Assembly (NCBI GenBank): GCA_028751875.1
Contig: CM054153.1
Location: forward strand, 22,419,730 to 22,483,729
Direction: 5' to 3'
Length of the DNA: 64,000 nt
DNA from: Rapana venosa
Taxonomy: Eukaryota > Mollusca > Gastropoda > Neogastropoda > Muricidae
Both the position numbers and the translations under genes were made by a program. This document shows, piece by piece, positions 48,401 through 60,516 of this stretch (the stretch's first letter is position 1; every line of letters starts with the position of its first letter). The notes under the pieces are model-generated. The model ran no database searches and was not told where the DNA came from. It saw only the letters and a program-made list of their open reading frames with translations.

Positions 48401-48629
48401 AAGGTGAACTTCCAGCCGCTGTCTTCCCCACTGAGTCTTCTGTTGCCTAGTTGCTATGAATTGCATTTGCTGAGAATTGTGTGCTCCACTCAATCCCTAA
48501 GGTGCCCCTATCCTTGTCTCTCAGCATCATCACATTACTTTTTTTTTTTTGGGGGGGGGGAGACTGTGTGTCAAAGCAGCTTGTTTAGTAGAAAAAAATT
48601 CTGACAAATGGAAATCTTTCAAATCTTTT

Positions 48630-48715
48630 ATAATAATAATAACATATGGAATTTATATAGCGTTGAATCTTGTAAAAAACAAACAAATCGAAGCGCTTGC
48701 ACTCAATCATTTACA
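48630..48715 (-). mobile_element. Isolated SINE 3' tail
   Basis: TAATAATAATAACATATGG, AATTTATATAGCGTTGAATC and AAATCGAAGCGCTT match the tail shared by SINE families B and D. Nothing of the head or body remains. Confidence 0.75.
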
Positions 48716-49149
48716 GGCATGCAACTCTCCTTAAACATAATGAGCAACAGATTTCAAATCCATATTAGAGATGAAACTGTTACACTGAGCACTGAAATGT
48801 CAATTATGCTGATATAAATGGAATTATCAGCAAGTAAAAACCTTGCATAACATCCATAATGAGGTAGTCTGGCAGAATATTAAAAATTAATGCAATAGGA
48901 ATGAAATAGGTTAACACAAAATTTTTTTTTTAAAATTCAAATTTGACAGTCCTTGGTTGAGATTGAACTTTAAAAAAAAAAGTCCCCCCTCTTTTATTTT
49001 TATCTGCCTCACTTTGTGTGATGTTGCTATTATGTACTGCTTGTCCCACACCTTTTATCTGAATCTCTTGGCCAGCCTTGTTGTACCATACATCCTTCAG
49101 GATCAAAGTCCATGGAGAACTCATCACATCAATGTCAGCCCGCTGCTGA

Positions 49150-49803
49150 GTCACTTCAGTGATGCCTGTTGTGAGCCAACATACACAGGACATCACCTGC
49201 TAAGCCCCCCATAGTGAAGACAGTAACGGCTCTGTGGCAGAGCCAGACTGACCGAGACAACTGGGATGGTGACCACCACAATGTCTGTCCAATGATCTCT
49301 CCAACCCCATGGTTTTAACAACTCACTGCAGGAACAGAAATATAAGGGAAACAAACTGTTAACTCACTGCACACCTCGGGAGCAGGGGCCATGGAATCAA
49401 ATAGTTTTCTTTTACTGCTGTGATGAGAATGATGTCACGATGATTATGATAATGCTATGGAAGTGCACTGGACTTTAAGAATACTTGACAGGGCTGTATT
49501 TTACACTTCCTCAGTTCCTGTCATAATATATCCTGGCATCAACTGGGTCAGAGAGATATAGAAACCTCAGCATTCATTAAATAATTTGAACACTCAGAAT
49601 CACAACCCTAAAGTGGATGAAGCTCAACTGTGTGGTCCCAGTCTTCCTAATGGGCCCTTTCCAAATGAATTCTAGGCAGGAACCTGCTGAAGTAAAATAA
49701 AACAACCTCCCCCTCCTCCCCCCAAAGCCTATGACCCATAGGATCTGAACCCACAACCTTCCCACCAGGGACCTAACATGCTAGCTACTGTGCCATGGTG
49801 GCT
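49150..49803 (-). mobile_element. Long tRNA-derived SINE (family E), second copy
   Basis: On the minus strand the head is CAGCCACCATGGCACAGTAG with the B-box-like GGTTCAGATCC. The body parallels 28190-28855 (TACTTGACAGGGCTGTATTTT, TGTGGTCCCAGTCTTCC). It is clearly diverged from the first copy. Confidence 0.82.
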
Positions 49804-50760
49804 GGTAAAACAACAAATGTTAATCTTAGACATTTAAAGCATAAAACAAGCAAACATCTATGACAGCCCCTGAAGTTGTTTTAACAAAAAGTGACATAAG
49901 ATAATTCTAAAGCATCTAAAAATCACAATAGCGTAATTATGAAGATCATAAAATACATAACTAGTATTCCAACAACAGTGTTTTGAAACAGATCACATGA
50001 AGTTCTGTTAAGTTAAAAGATTTTGCAATGCTGGGTTAACAGCATACATAAAAATTGTCACCAACATTGAGGTAGTAGAAGTTTTAAAACAAGACACAGA
50101 AGTACCCGTCCGTATTGATCCCTATAATTATGTCATCAGCAAACTCACCAACATGTAAAAGGTGAATATATTATGCTCATGAAATGAGTGTTCCGTTAAC
50201 AATATGATAAAGTCAGAATACATTATGTCACATGTACACACACACACACACCAATACACCTATTGATAACAAGTATTGGATACCAATACCCAAACAAAAA
50301 CAGATGAAAAAAAGGTACATCTTTCCTATGGCTATTAGTTGCCAAATTGTTAGTTAATTTGTTAGTCTGCTTTTATCTAGCTTGTATGCTTTTTTGAAGT
50401 GGTGCAAAAGGGTGACTTGCATATCTAGCATTTGTTTGGGGCTTTTTATTCTCTTTTAAACTCAATAGCCATTTGACTCACTTTTCTTTTGACTTAGGTT
50501 CTCAACACCCTGTAGCCCTTTGATTCAGTCCTCTGCCTTGCATAAACTATAAGTTTATGACTATAAATGAAAGCTTAGTTGTTCGCTGAAGTTGAAATGT
50601 GGCTACGAGTACCTTGATGGTGGGTAAAAATGGTTGCATGCACAAAATCTCACCGCTGGTGAACCTCGGAGCTCTAGCAGAGGGAAAAAGAAAAGAAATT
50701 TAAAAAAAAGGCTTAGTTGCAGACCCAGATGGTGTGAAGACTGAGATGCCTATTAATAGT
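49804..50760. other. Spacer
   Basis: AT-rich with a short CA run (50230-50250) and a SINE family C fragment at 50585-50690. No gene was recognised. Confidence 0.5.
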
Positions 50761-50764
50761 ATTA

Positions 50765-53426
50765 TGAAGTGGTGCCCCCAATCTCAAGCAGACTGATCTC
50801 CATGCGTGTCGCAGCAAAACCACACAACATGACCATCATACAAGTCTATGCACCAACATCAGACTACGATGATGAAGCAATCGAGTGTTTCTACGAAGAT
50901 TTGGAGAGCGCCATCAAATCAACTCCAAAGAAGGACTTTCTCGTGATCCAGGGCGACTGGAATGCCAAGATCGGACCTGACGCTTATGACCAATGGCCAG
51001 GGACAGTAGGCCGTTTTGGCGTGGACGAAACTAATGATAGAGGTCTCAGACTTTTGGAATTCGCAAGCAGCCACAATCTTACTGTCGCCAACACCTTATA
51101 CCCCCACAAGACATCAAGAAGAACGACGTGGCACCCACCAAATGGAAAGACACATAACCAGATTGACTACATCTTGGCCCCCAAACGATTTAAGTCGAGC
51201 ATCAACAAAGCCCAGACGCTGATATTGGCAGTGACCACGACATGGTACTCATGACCCTACAGATCAAGCTGAAGACCAAGAACCAGAAGAGAAATCCCCG
51301 TTTGCGGTTCAACATGGAAAAGCTGAAGGACCCCGAAGTCGCTGAAATCTTTAAAGCTGAGATAGGGGGCAGATTTGCAGCACTGAATTTCCTCCAAAGT
51401 GACATCAACAACCTCACTGAGACCTTCAGCAAGACCATTCAGGAGACAGCGCTGGAGATCCTTGGGAAAGAGAGGAAAAAGAACCAACCGTGGGTTACCA
51501 ACGATATCCTGGACCTGTGCGACCAACGTAGGGAGCTAAAGCCAGTGAAGAACAAAAACCCAGAAACGGCCGAAGAGTATAGAACAGTCAACAGGTCAAT
51601 CAAGAAGAAGATGACTGAGGCCATGGGGAACTGGATGTCAGAACAATGCTCCAAGGTTGAGAAGGCAATGGCGAAAGGAGACAGCAAAGAGGCGTACCAG
51701 ACCATCAAGGTACTAACCAAGTCCCAGCAGCCAAAGACCTCCGTTATTGAAGACAAAGAGGGGTCAGTCCTTACAGAGAGCGCCACTATCATGAAGAGAT
51801 GGACAGAATATTGCAGAGACCTGTACAACTACAAGCTGAAGGCTGATCCGAACAAACTTCACGAGCAAGATCCCAGACCATCAGATCCTGAAAGCACACA
51901 GGTGCTGGAGGAAGAGGTAGAAGAAGCAGTAAGATCCCTGAAAGGAGGCAAGTCACCAGGGATTGACAACATCCCGGCTGAGCTCATCAAGAAGGGAGGC
52001 CCAGAGATGATCAAGGCATTAACAATCATCTGCCAACGCATCTGGACCAGCAAAGAGTGGCCTGAACAGTGGACCCAATCCATCATAGTTCCACTTCCAA
52101 AGAAGGGAGACCTGAAGAAATGCCAAAATTACAGAACAATCAGTCTGATAAGCCATCCAAGCAAAGTTATGCTACGCATTGCCTTGAACAGACTGAAACC
52201 ACAAGCAGAAGAAATCCTATCAGAAGAACAGGCAGGATTCAGACCAGGTCGAAGCACTGTCGAGCAGATCTTCAACATCAGAATGCTCATAGAGAAGCAT
52301 CTCCAACATCAGCTACAGCTCTACAACAACTTCATTGACTTCAAGAAGGCCTTCGACCGAGTGTGGCAAGAAGCTCTGTGGCAAGTCATGAGAGACTATA
52401 GCTTCGACGAGGACCTGATTCAAGTCATCCAGGCGCTGTATGACAGCTCCCACAGTGCAGTCCTCATGGGTGGAGAAATTCGGGGAGTTCTTCCGGACTT
52501 CAGTTGGAGTTCGACAAGGCTGCCCGCTATCCCCCGTTCTTTTCAACGTGTTCCTGGAGAACATCATGCAGGAGGCCCTCCTTGACTTCAAGACCCAATC
52601 ACAATAGGAGGAAGGCCAGTCTGCAATCTTCGAATCGCAGACGATATTGATCTCATGGGGCCCCAGTGAAGAAGAACTCCAGGATCTCACCACCAGACTG
52701 GAAACATCAGCCAATGCCCACGGTATGGAGATCAGCACGGAAAAGAGCAAGATCCTAGTGAACAGTACCACACCGACCACCCCACCAGCATCAAGATGAG
52801 TGGCGAGACACTAGAGGAGGTGAAACTTTCAAGTACCTTGGAGCAGTCATCACCAAAGAAGGCACGAGCACACAAGAGGGAAGATCAGACTTGCTGTGCA
52901 CTCTCCTCCATGACTAAGTGGCGAAAGTGTGGAGAAACCACAACAATCAGAACCCACACTAAGGTCAGACTCTACAAGGCATTCGTCACATCCATTGCCT
53001 TGTACAGCTGTGAAGCATGGACACTTACTGCCGATTTAGAACGTCGCATTCAAGCCTTTGAGGATGAAGTGCCTCAGGCGGATCCTGAACATCACCTACA
53101 GAGACCGCAAAACCAATTACTACGTCTGGCAGCAGATCGAGGCACTGGCTGGCAAACAAGAACCATTGCTAGATACAGTCAAACGGAGGAAACTGAAGTG
53201 GTTTGGCCACACAACAAGGCATAACAGCCTGTCAAAGACAGTCCTGCAGGGAATGGTGGAAGGAGCAAGGAGGCAGGGACGACCACGCAAAAGCTGGATA
53301 TCCAACATCAAGGAGTGGACCGACTTACTGTACCAAACCTCCTGAAAACAGCCCAGGACAGAACCATTTGGCGGTCCACTTGCAGCGTCCGTGCGGGTAC
53401 GACCAAGGGATGAGTGAGTGAGTGAG
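50765..53426 (+). mobile_element. 5'-truncated LINE copy 3, diverged relative of copies 1 and 2
   Basis: It begins inside the endonuclease (TIIQVYAPTSDYDD, QGDWNAKIGPDAYDQ). A long RT frame follows from 51242 to about 52480: GIDNIPAELIKKGG, AGFRPGRSTVEQIF, FIDFKKAFDRVW. Frame changes follow near 52480, and the catalytic motif reads IADD instead of FADD (about 52634-52645). The C-terminal part has WFGHTTRHNSLSK (near 53200) and GRPRKSW. It ends with a GTGA repeat at 53409-53426. It is inactive. Confidence 0.92.
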
Positions 53427-53429
53427 AGC

Positions 53430-54078
53430 CTGTCACTTATACTGTGTGCTTCAAACAAATGCCCTCCCATGTCGCTCAGATGAAGGGAAGAGGGGATGAC
53501 CCACAGTATACCACTACCTTTATTACAGAGACTGAACTGTCCCTCTTACCAACCAAAAAAATTTTTTTTCTTCAAGTGCTGTTGAAACACAAATTGGTGA
53601 TATCAGGCCTATAAGTATAAGGCACACAAACACTTCATGAATTAAATTATCACGCCCTACTATGAAAGGTCTCATAAACACCTTGGAAAATGTTTCTTCC
53701 TTAAATGTAGAAAAATGCATTAAAAATTGACTAAAATACCAATAAGCTTCCTTTTTTCCTTCTTTGTAATAGGCTTTTGGCACACATGAGCATATATAAG
53801 AACACACATTTACCACCTTGGCAAAACAAAAACAAAGCAAAAAATTGATACGCGTTTGTTTCTGGTAGTGGTTTTCCTTTCATTCTTTTTTGTTGTTGAC
53901 AGTTGTAAAATGACTTCAAGTAAGAATTAGTTGTTAGTAAAGCTGATTGTAAGACTGTGCTGCTGACTATAGTTTAGCTGATGTAAATGCTGTTAAAAGA
54001 AACAAAAAACAACAAATGAAAATGTTTTAAAAAAATAATCTATGTAGTATGTTTCTTGATGTATGTTTCTTTACTGAC
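53430..54078. other. Spacer
   Basis: Unremarkable AT-rich sequence. No gene or repeat was recognised. Confidence 0.5.
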
Positions 54079-54915
54079 TTTGGTGTCCTCTTTCAATTTC
54101 TAGGGGGATAAAACTTTAGAAATTTGTTAAGATATGTTCAACTTAAATGAAATTTTCATGAAGGTGGTTGTATATTCATGTTCAATTTTTGTTTTGGATC
54201 CTGTGACTCATTTCAGTTTTCAGAACCTATTTAACTACCCTGAATGCACCATCACTTGCAGACACATCTAAACTGTCACAGTAAAAAAACCAAAAAAAAC
54301 CCCAAACCCTAAGACCTGTGTTAAAACCAAAAACCAACAAACACAAAGCACTCAAAAAGCACTTGATTCCACAAAGAGATGATTAAGGAAGGCTGCCATG
54401 CGTTGCTGCCAGTTAGGCTGGAGCATTGAAATAGGCATTAGACACTGGAGTGTTCATTTGTACCTGCTGTTGATGAAGTTGCTGCTGGTGGTTGAGTCTG
54501 CTGCATGTCTTGTTGCTGCCCTTGCTGAGGCTGCATCTCCCGCTGCCGGTGCTGCATTTTCATGTTTCTGCCCGTGCATCTCTTGCCCCTGCATGAGCTG
54601 AATATGCTGCTGCTGAAGTTCTGAAAACATGTCGTCATCAACAAGAGGCATCTGCGACTGTCGGTGGCGCCGTCGTGGCTGCCGTGGTGTCGGCTGCATC
54701 TCTCGCTGCATGTCTGGTTTCTGGTGCTGCAGTGGCTGAAGATGCTGCTGCGACTGTTGTTGCAACTCTGACATCAGCTCCCCACGCCGTGGCTGGTTGG
54801 GAGGAGTCCGCATATCTTGCTGCTGGTGCTCCGGTGTCTGCTGCAAGAGCTGGGAAGGCGAGTGCTGAAGGTCTGGATGCAAGAGGGATGGTTGCTGGTG
54901 CTGCTGTAAAAACTT
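54079..54915 (-). repeat. Downstream copy of a tandem duplication of the bZIP 3' end
   Basis: 54079-54360 (GTGTCCTCTTTCAA, GTTAAGATATGTTCAACTTA, TTTTGGATCCTGTGACTCA) matches 54917-55165. 54350-54915 matches 55780-56342. The junction lies where CTGCTGTAAAAAC is followed by TTTTGTGTCCTC (about 54914) instead of continuing into the exon as at 56343. Confidence 0.92.
54413..54915 (-). pseudogene. Broken duplicate of the bZIP gene's glutamine-rich terminal exon
   Basis: It encodes the same peptide as the last part of the intact exon (HPDLQHSPSQLLQQTPEHQQ, MPLVDDDMFSELQQQHIQLM). It lacks the basic region, zipper and the first about 110 codons of that exon, and has no acceptor. One extra T in GCATTTTCATG (intact GCATTTCATG, near 54557) shifts the frame so that the Q-rich end becomes an Ala/Arg-rich tail. 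The intact copy also has a longer CAG/CTG stretch. It is probably not expressed as protein, but could be read as 3' UTR of the intact gene. Confidence 0.85.
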
Positions 54916-55168
54916 TTGTGTCCTCTTTCAATATTTGGGGGGATAAAACTTAAGAAATTTGTTAAGATATGTTCAACTTAAATTAACTTAAATTTTCATG
55001 AAGGTGGTTGTATATTCATGTTCAATTTTTGTTTTGGATCCTGTGACTCATTTCAGTTTTCAGAACCTATTTAACTACCCTGAATACATCACTTGCAGAC
55101 ACACCTAAACTGTCACAGTAAAAAAAACCCCAAAAACAAACAAAAATGAACAAGCACAAAGCACTCAA

Positions 55169-55770
55169 CCAGCTGCCATGGCGCAGTGGTTAGCCCCTTG
55201 GATTTTGGACTGGAAGGTTGTGTATTTCTCTGGCCCAGCAGCATCATTACATCATCCTCATTGATCATCATGCAATAAAAATTTTTTTTAAAAGCCTCTG
55301 ATTCGGAGGTCCCAGTTGCTCTGGTCTCATGGTGACCTCAGATTTGGCTTCCCCAAACACCTCTGTGCCTGTGGTGAGTTTGTGTCAAAGCCCTTGGGGC
55401 TGGAGGTTTAGGGGGCACAGTTGTTGGAAGGACATTGTGGTGGTTGCCACCTCGGGTGGGAAACTCACTCAGTCTGGCTCTGTGACTGAGCTAATACTGT
55501 CAGTAGGGGGCTTAGTAGGTGGTGTCCTGCATATGTTAGCTCAGAACAGACACCACTTAACACCACCAAAGTGACCCAGCAGCAGTGCAGTGCCCCTCTG
55601 GCTGGTGACCCTACGGTGGCCTGATATTGATAGGCTCCCTGTGGACTTCCAACCCTGAAGATGAGACATAAGAATCTGGGTATGGAGGTGGTGGGGAAGT
55701 TGGGATGAGCGGTATGGGAACAGCAGGATGGGGACGTCACAGAAGATGAGGCAGAAAAAAACACACCACC
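55169..55770 (+). mobile_element. Long tRNA-derived SINE (family E), third copy, inside the duplicated segment
   Basis: CCAGCTGCCATGGCGCAGTG and GTTAGCCCC form the tRNA-like head; the B box has decayed (GGTTGTGTATTTC). The body contains CTAATACTGTCAGTAGGGGG, parallel to the other family E copies. The matching place in the other duplicate (54350, GCACTCAAAAAGCAC) has no insert. Confidence 0.8.
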
Positions 55771-55829
55771 AAAACGCACTTGATTCCACAAAGAGATGAT
55801 TAAAAAAGGCTGCCATGCGTTGCTACCAG

Positions 55830-56688
55830 TTAGGCTGGAGCATTGAAATAGGCATTAGACACTGGAGTGTTCATTTGTACCTGCTGTTGATGAAGCAGCT
55901 GCTGCTGCTGTTGCTGCTGGTGGCGAGTCTGCTGCATCTCTTGTTGCTGCCGTTGCTGAGGCTGCATCTCCCGCTGCCGGTGCTGCATTTCATGTTTCTG
56001 CCCGTGCATCTCTTGCCCCTGCATGAGCTGAATATGCTGCTGCTGAAGTTCTGAAAACATGTCGTCATCAACAAGAGGCATCTGCGACTGTCGGTGGCGC
56101 CGTCGTGGCTGCCGTGGTGTCGGCTGCATCTCTTGCTGCATGTCTGGTTTCTGGTGCTGCAGTGGCTGAAGATGCCGCTGCGACTGTTGTTGCAACTCTG
56201 ACATCAGCTCCCCACGCCGTGGCTGGTTGGGAGGAGTCCGCATATCTTGCTGCTGGTGCTCCGGTGTCTGCTGCAAGAGCTGGGAAGGCGAGTGCTGAAG
56301 GTCTGGATGCAAGAGGGATGGCTGCTGGTGCTGCTGTAAAAACACCAGCATGTCCTTGTCCACCTGGGGTTCCTCCATTAGCAAACCACCGGGTCCCTGC
56401 TCTAGTTCGCTCTTTTGAGGAAAGTTAGAAACGTGAGTTGACGACCACACCAAGTACTCTGATAAGGAGGGTACGGGTACCTCCTCTAGTTTCGGCATTG
56501 TGATGGTGGGAGAGAGGTCCAGTCTTCCATCTACACCAATGGCCTTCTGCTTTTGACTGTACTGCATCAGCATTTTGTACCTTTGGTTGAGCTGGCTTAA
56601 CTGCACTTTCATTTGTCTGGTGCTCTCCTCCAGAAGGGAGGTCTCGATCATCACATTTTCTTCACGGGTTTTTCTCATTTCTCTTGAC
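55830..56688 (-). CDS. bZIP gene, last exon (second half of basic region, zipper, Q-rich tail)
   Basis: Acceptor TATATGTGTGTGCAG; one base completes a lysine codon, then 285 codons to TAA. After the zipper come a short ordered-looking part (LEEVPVPSLSEYLVWSS) and a long glutamine/histidine/proline tail with a basic patch (RQPRRRHRQSQ). The tail contains CAG-type runs that differ in length from the duplicate downstream. Confidence 0.85.
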
Positions 56689-59066
56689 CTGCACACACAT
56701 ATATTACAGACAGTTGTTCACTAGTATGCAGGAGAAGTGTTCAAGCACATAATTATGAAGTACAATGTATGCACATATACATGTATACAAGTACACCCTT
56801 TAAAAAAAAAAAGATAATGGTTTGATCAGGAAAAAAATACTCATTCACATAGAATGTCAAAGATTCTGAACTATTAATTTATTCATACTAAACAAAAACA
56901 ACCCCAACAACAAAACTTGTACATCTTCAGAAAAAACAAAACCAAAACCTACCAACCACCGATTACTTTAAATGATTGGTGCCATGTTTATTTTTCTTTA
57001 CAAATGAGAGAGGTACTGTCTGTTAAATAGATTGACAAAAGGATCTTGAAACATAATGTTACATATTTTATACTGCTAGTTCAAATGTGATCTACTCCCA
57101 CTCACAGCATAGGGAGTATTGAAATTAAGACCACTTTTGAGTCACGGCAGATTTCTCTGCATGAAATTTGGCCTGCTCTCCCTGGGGAGAGTGAGTTGCC
57201 ACAACAACAGTGCCACAGGCACCCATACCTTTTGGTATATTATATAGTACTTTTTCCGTTTGCATGTAAACTGTCATTTCAAAGTGCAAAGTACAACTAG
57301 TCTGACTTGAAGCCTCTTATTGATCCCCTTATGCTAAGGTTGCATACTTAATAATAATAAAAAATTGTAATCCTATTATTTTGGGAAGATGTGGTTACTT
57401 GCATTAATCAGCATGCCTTTTCTTCAAATGTGTGATCCACAAGTATTCTGGCTTTTTAGGGGGACCCCATAATTTCTAGTTATTCATAAACATTTTCATC
57501 AAATGTGAAGTCTTAGTTATACTGAAGTTATACTATAGGGATATATTTTGTATAAAAATGTAAAGCATTTTCTGTTTAGTTTTTAGTTGGGATTTTGGGG
57601 GCTGTTTTTTCAATGACATTGTCAATGTCATTGTCAAGGCTGAGGTCGACCAGCATGGACAAGAGCTTGATATGCATTGTATTACTATTTGAATTATGGT
57701 TTGTGCTGTAACTTCTGATGTTTTAGAATTCTTTAAATTGCTTCTTGTTTTTATTTTCAAGTGTATAGTTTGAATCCACAGCGCTTCATTTATTGTCTTT
57801 AAATTTAAGATACAGTGATTTTGGAACATGTCTTCTCTGGATGTGTGTGCACATTGCCACAACCAAATTTCTCCCCAAACCAACCCAAAACACAAGCACC
57901 CCCCTCCCCAAGAATTAAAGAGTATGATAAAAATAATATAACCCATCAAAATCTTGTTTGCTTTCTACCTGATCTATTTAAGGGCTTTTCTGGTTTCATA
58001 GTGTTTTCTGTCATGTAGTATTGTTAGAATCAAGATACTTTCCTGTTTTGAATTAAAAGGGTAGGTTTTAAAAAAATATTATTTACTCATTTCTCTCACC
58101 TCATGACTTAAATCTGAATTTTCTCTTTAACTTGCTATCGGTAAACAATCCACACACATACAATCGTGCATACATAGTACATACTTCCTCACACACACAC
58201 ACACACCCCTTATATTACCACCCTACCATAGCCCTTGGTACATTTAGTTGGCTATATTTTTTTTTATCTGTGCCTTTAACACTTGAGATGTGTAAAACAA
58301 TGAACAAAATCATCTTACTGATCATTTTCAGTACCAAGATATGTTACTATTAGCAGTCCAATATAATATTCTTTCTGGTTCGAGCAAATGTAAATCATTT
58401 GCGTTTCATGTTGGCTGAAAGAAAAAAGAAAGAAAAGAGAAGAATGACAAAATAATGACCCTAAAAGTGAGTAAAACCTTACACCTCCTATAAAAACCCT
58501 CTTTAACAACAAAAGTAATAAACATAATATAAAAAAAAGGTTATATCTTAATCTCTTGTTAACAAGCGTGTACTGCATAATAGTTAGCTTTTCTAACAAT
58601 TTTCTTGAAATATTTCTTCATCAACTTGTTCCACCACAACAAACATAAAACTCCCCAAAACCCAAATGCACTGCACCTGGCCCTCAACTTTTTCTCTCCA
58701 TAGAATTCATTTACTAAAGTGAGAAAGTCTATTTTCTCAATATCAGCACCCCCTGTTTTAAACGGTTTTTTTTTCAAAGTTTCGTTTGTCTTTAGCAGGA
58801 GGGAGGGAGGTATTTTCTGGGTGGCAGTGGGGAGCACTGAAATCGATTCCATGACAATCCCATAGTATGTAATAGTAATTCTAATAGTCCTCACTTTTTG
58901 GCAGCCTCATTATTCCGCCGGCGCTTCTCGTAGTAGCGTTCATCTTTCTGATCCTCTGGTATGGGCTTCTTCACGCTTCGCTGACGCCGTGGTGGCAATC
59001 GGGTCATCACAGCCATGCGTTCCACCTGGTTCTGGATTATTGCATCATTCACCATAGGCAGTTGGG
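55830..59066 (-). CDS. bZIP transcription factor, PAR/NFIL3-like (last two coding exons)
   Basis: Exons 58895-59066 and 55830-56688. They join in phase 2 within the basic region: AAK plus K, then SREMRK. The DNA-binding stretch DERYYEKRRRNNEAAKK, continuing SREMRKTREEN, has the NN-x-AAxxSR signature, and the YxEKRR-x-NNEAAK context is typical of NFIL3 and PAR proteins. The zipper heptads follow as L, M, L, L in LEESTRQ, MKVQLSQ, LNQRYKM and LMQYSQK. The rest is Q/H/M-rich to ...NAYFNAPA and TAA at 55830-55832. Such factors bind TTAYGTAA-type sites in circadian, metabolic and developmental control. The 5' coding exons were not found and must lie right of 59066. Confidence 0.8.
56700..58890. 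other. Intron splitting the bZIP basic region
   Basis: AT-rich. Includes a SINE family B fragment at 57135-57235 (GAGTCACGGCAGATTTCTCT, GCTCTCCCTGGGGAGAG) and short CA repeats near 58190. No nested gene was recognised. Confidence 0.6.
58895..59066 (-). CDS. bZIP gene, penultimate exon (first half of basic region)
   Basis: Acceptor TTTGTTTGCCTTTGCAG, entry in phase 1, donor AAAAA before GTGAGG. It encodes QLPMVNDAIIQNQVERMAVM, then TRLPPRRQRSVKKPIPEDQK and the start of the basic region to NNEAAK. The preceding exon must end after one base of a codon. Confidence 0.82.
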
Positions 59067-59226
59067 CTGCAAAGGCAAACAAAACCCAATGACAATCAAA
59101 AGATTCAATGCAAGAAAAGAGTTAACTGTGTGAATGAAAATAACAGTTAACATATAGTCTAGCAGAAATGCAACAGTTTAAAAAGGGACAAGTCTCGAGG
59201 TTTGTGGTGTTTTTTGTTGGTTTTGT

Positions 59227-59258
<32 letters not shown>

Positions 59259-59264
59259 GGGGGG

Positions 59265-59700
59265 GGGGGGGGTATGAACTTGGTTAGAGCTCTGAGGTTT
59301 CCCAATGGTGAGATTTTGTGACTTTTCTTAGCCACTGCCACCATTAAGGTGGCTGCATTCCGACTTTGGGGATGGTGTCTAAACAGGACAACTGTGTCAT
59401 GCATTTAAAAACCAACTGTCATCTGTTCCTACCAGCACAAAATGGCATACCCTTCTGAAAGGCAAAACAGGTCTTTAACATGCAATGAATGATGCATGCA
59501 ACATGTTCTATGTATGTATTTTAACATGGGGCTCAAGTTACAGTCTCACGGGAAGGACTTTTGGGGGAGTGGAGTCAGTACTGATGTTAACACCATAGTA
59601 AAATCCCTTAAAACGGGCATCTCTGTGGTGGCTTGGTCCCAGGCCGTCAGATCACAAGCGCAACATGGGTAACCAATAGGATATATATCTCCCTCCCCCT
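59265..59700 (-). mobile_element. tRNA-derived SINE (family C), second copy, next to poly-G
   Basis: It matches 43150-43557 (GAGATTTTGTG, GGGGATGGTGTCTAAAC, GTTAACACCATAGTAAAATCCC, CCGTCAGATCACAAGCGCAA). The head end is altered and followed by (CGCA)n(CA)n at 59738-59790. A T/G tract with about 28 G lies just left (59245-59272). Confidence 0.7.
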
Positions 59701-59744
59701 TCCCCTCAGTTTTATTTCTGTAAGCTAAATCACAAACACACGCA

Positions 59745-59793
<49 letters not shown>

Positions 59794-60239
59794 CCTTCAC
59801 TAGAACCCACAGCAACAAAGTTGTCCCTGGCAACATTTTGTAGAAAAAGCCACTGACTGTTACACTTACACGAGAGAAAAAAAGTGATGGATGGTGCTGT
59901 GCCAGTGTCAACATTCTTCCCCTGGGAAAAAGCTCAATTTTCATTCAGACCAATCTGCTGTGGCTGTACTATATAGTATATAGAAGAATACACAGAACAC
60001 ACCAGAACACAATACAATACACAATACAGACAGTACAATTAAAAATACAATGATGGAAACAGAGGGATTCTTTTACTGTCTAATGCCAGTGATGGCATAT
60101 GTATTAATTAAGCTAGGAATCCGTCAGGAATTTGGTATGCAGTATGCTTGGAATGTCAAGGTCCCATTTTCTATAGTTTTCCCTGTCGCTTGCTTCTCTT
60201 GAGAAAGAAAGCAGTTACCGACTTTACGCACTAGCTGCT

Positions 60240-60370
60240 AATTCTGCGCGCGCGTACACGTGCACACACACAATTATTATATAACATACGGTCCATACCT
60301 ATAGACTACAAGGAACGTCGTGAGCACGCGCAGGCTTCCTCTTCCCCACGTCACATTTGGTGAACATTCC
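60240..60370 (-). promoter_or_regulatory. Possible 5' exon or promoter of the bZIP gene
   Basis: This is locally GC-richer, with a CRE-like TGACGTGG on the minus strand (about 60349-60356) and a donor-like CTATAG before GTATGG near 60297. An ATG frame starting MFTKCDVGKRKPARAHDV meets a stop just before that donor. It is weak evidence and listed only because the bZIP gene needs upstream exons in this direction. Confidence 0.2.
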
Positions 60371-60418
60371 AAGCACACCAAATTCCCGACTGATTCACAG
60401 CTCAACACATACACGGAA

Positions 60419-60478
60419 GGAATTTAGACTGTAAAACATGTCTGTGAAAAGAGAATTAAACTGTTATGTGCAGATGTG

Positions 60479-60516
<38 letters not shown>

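Noticed and set aside
54675..54953. Alanine/valine-rich plus-strand frames, also at 56105-56428
   Set aside because: They are antisense shadows of the glutamine-rich bZIP exon and its copy. CTG-rich DNA gives Ala frames on the other strand.
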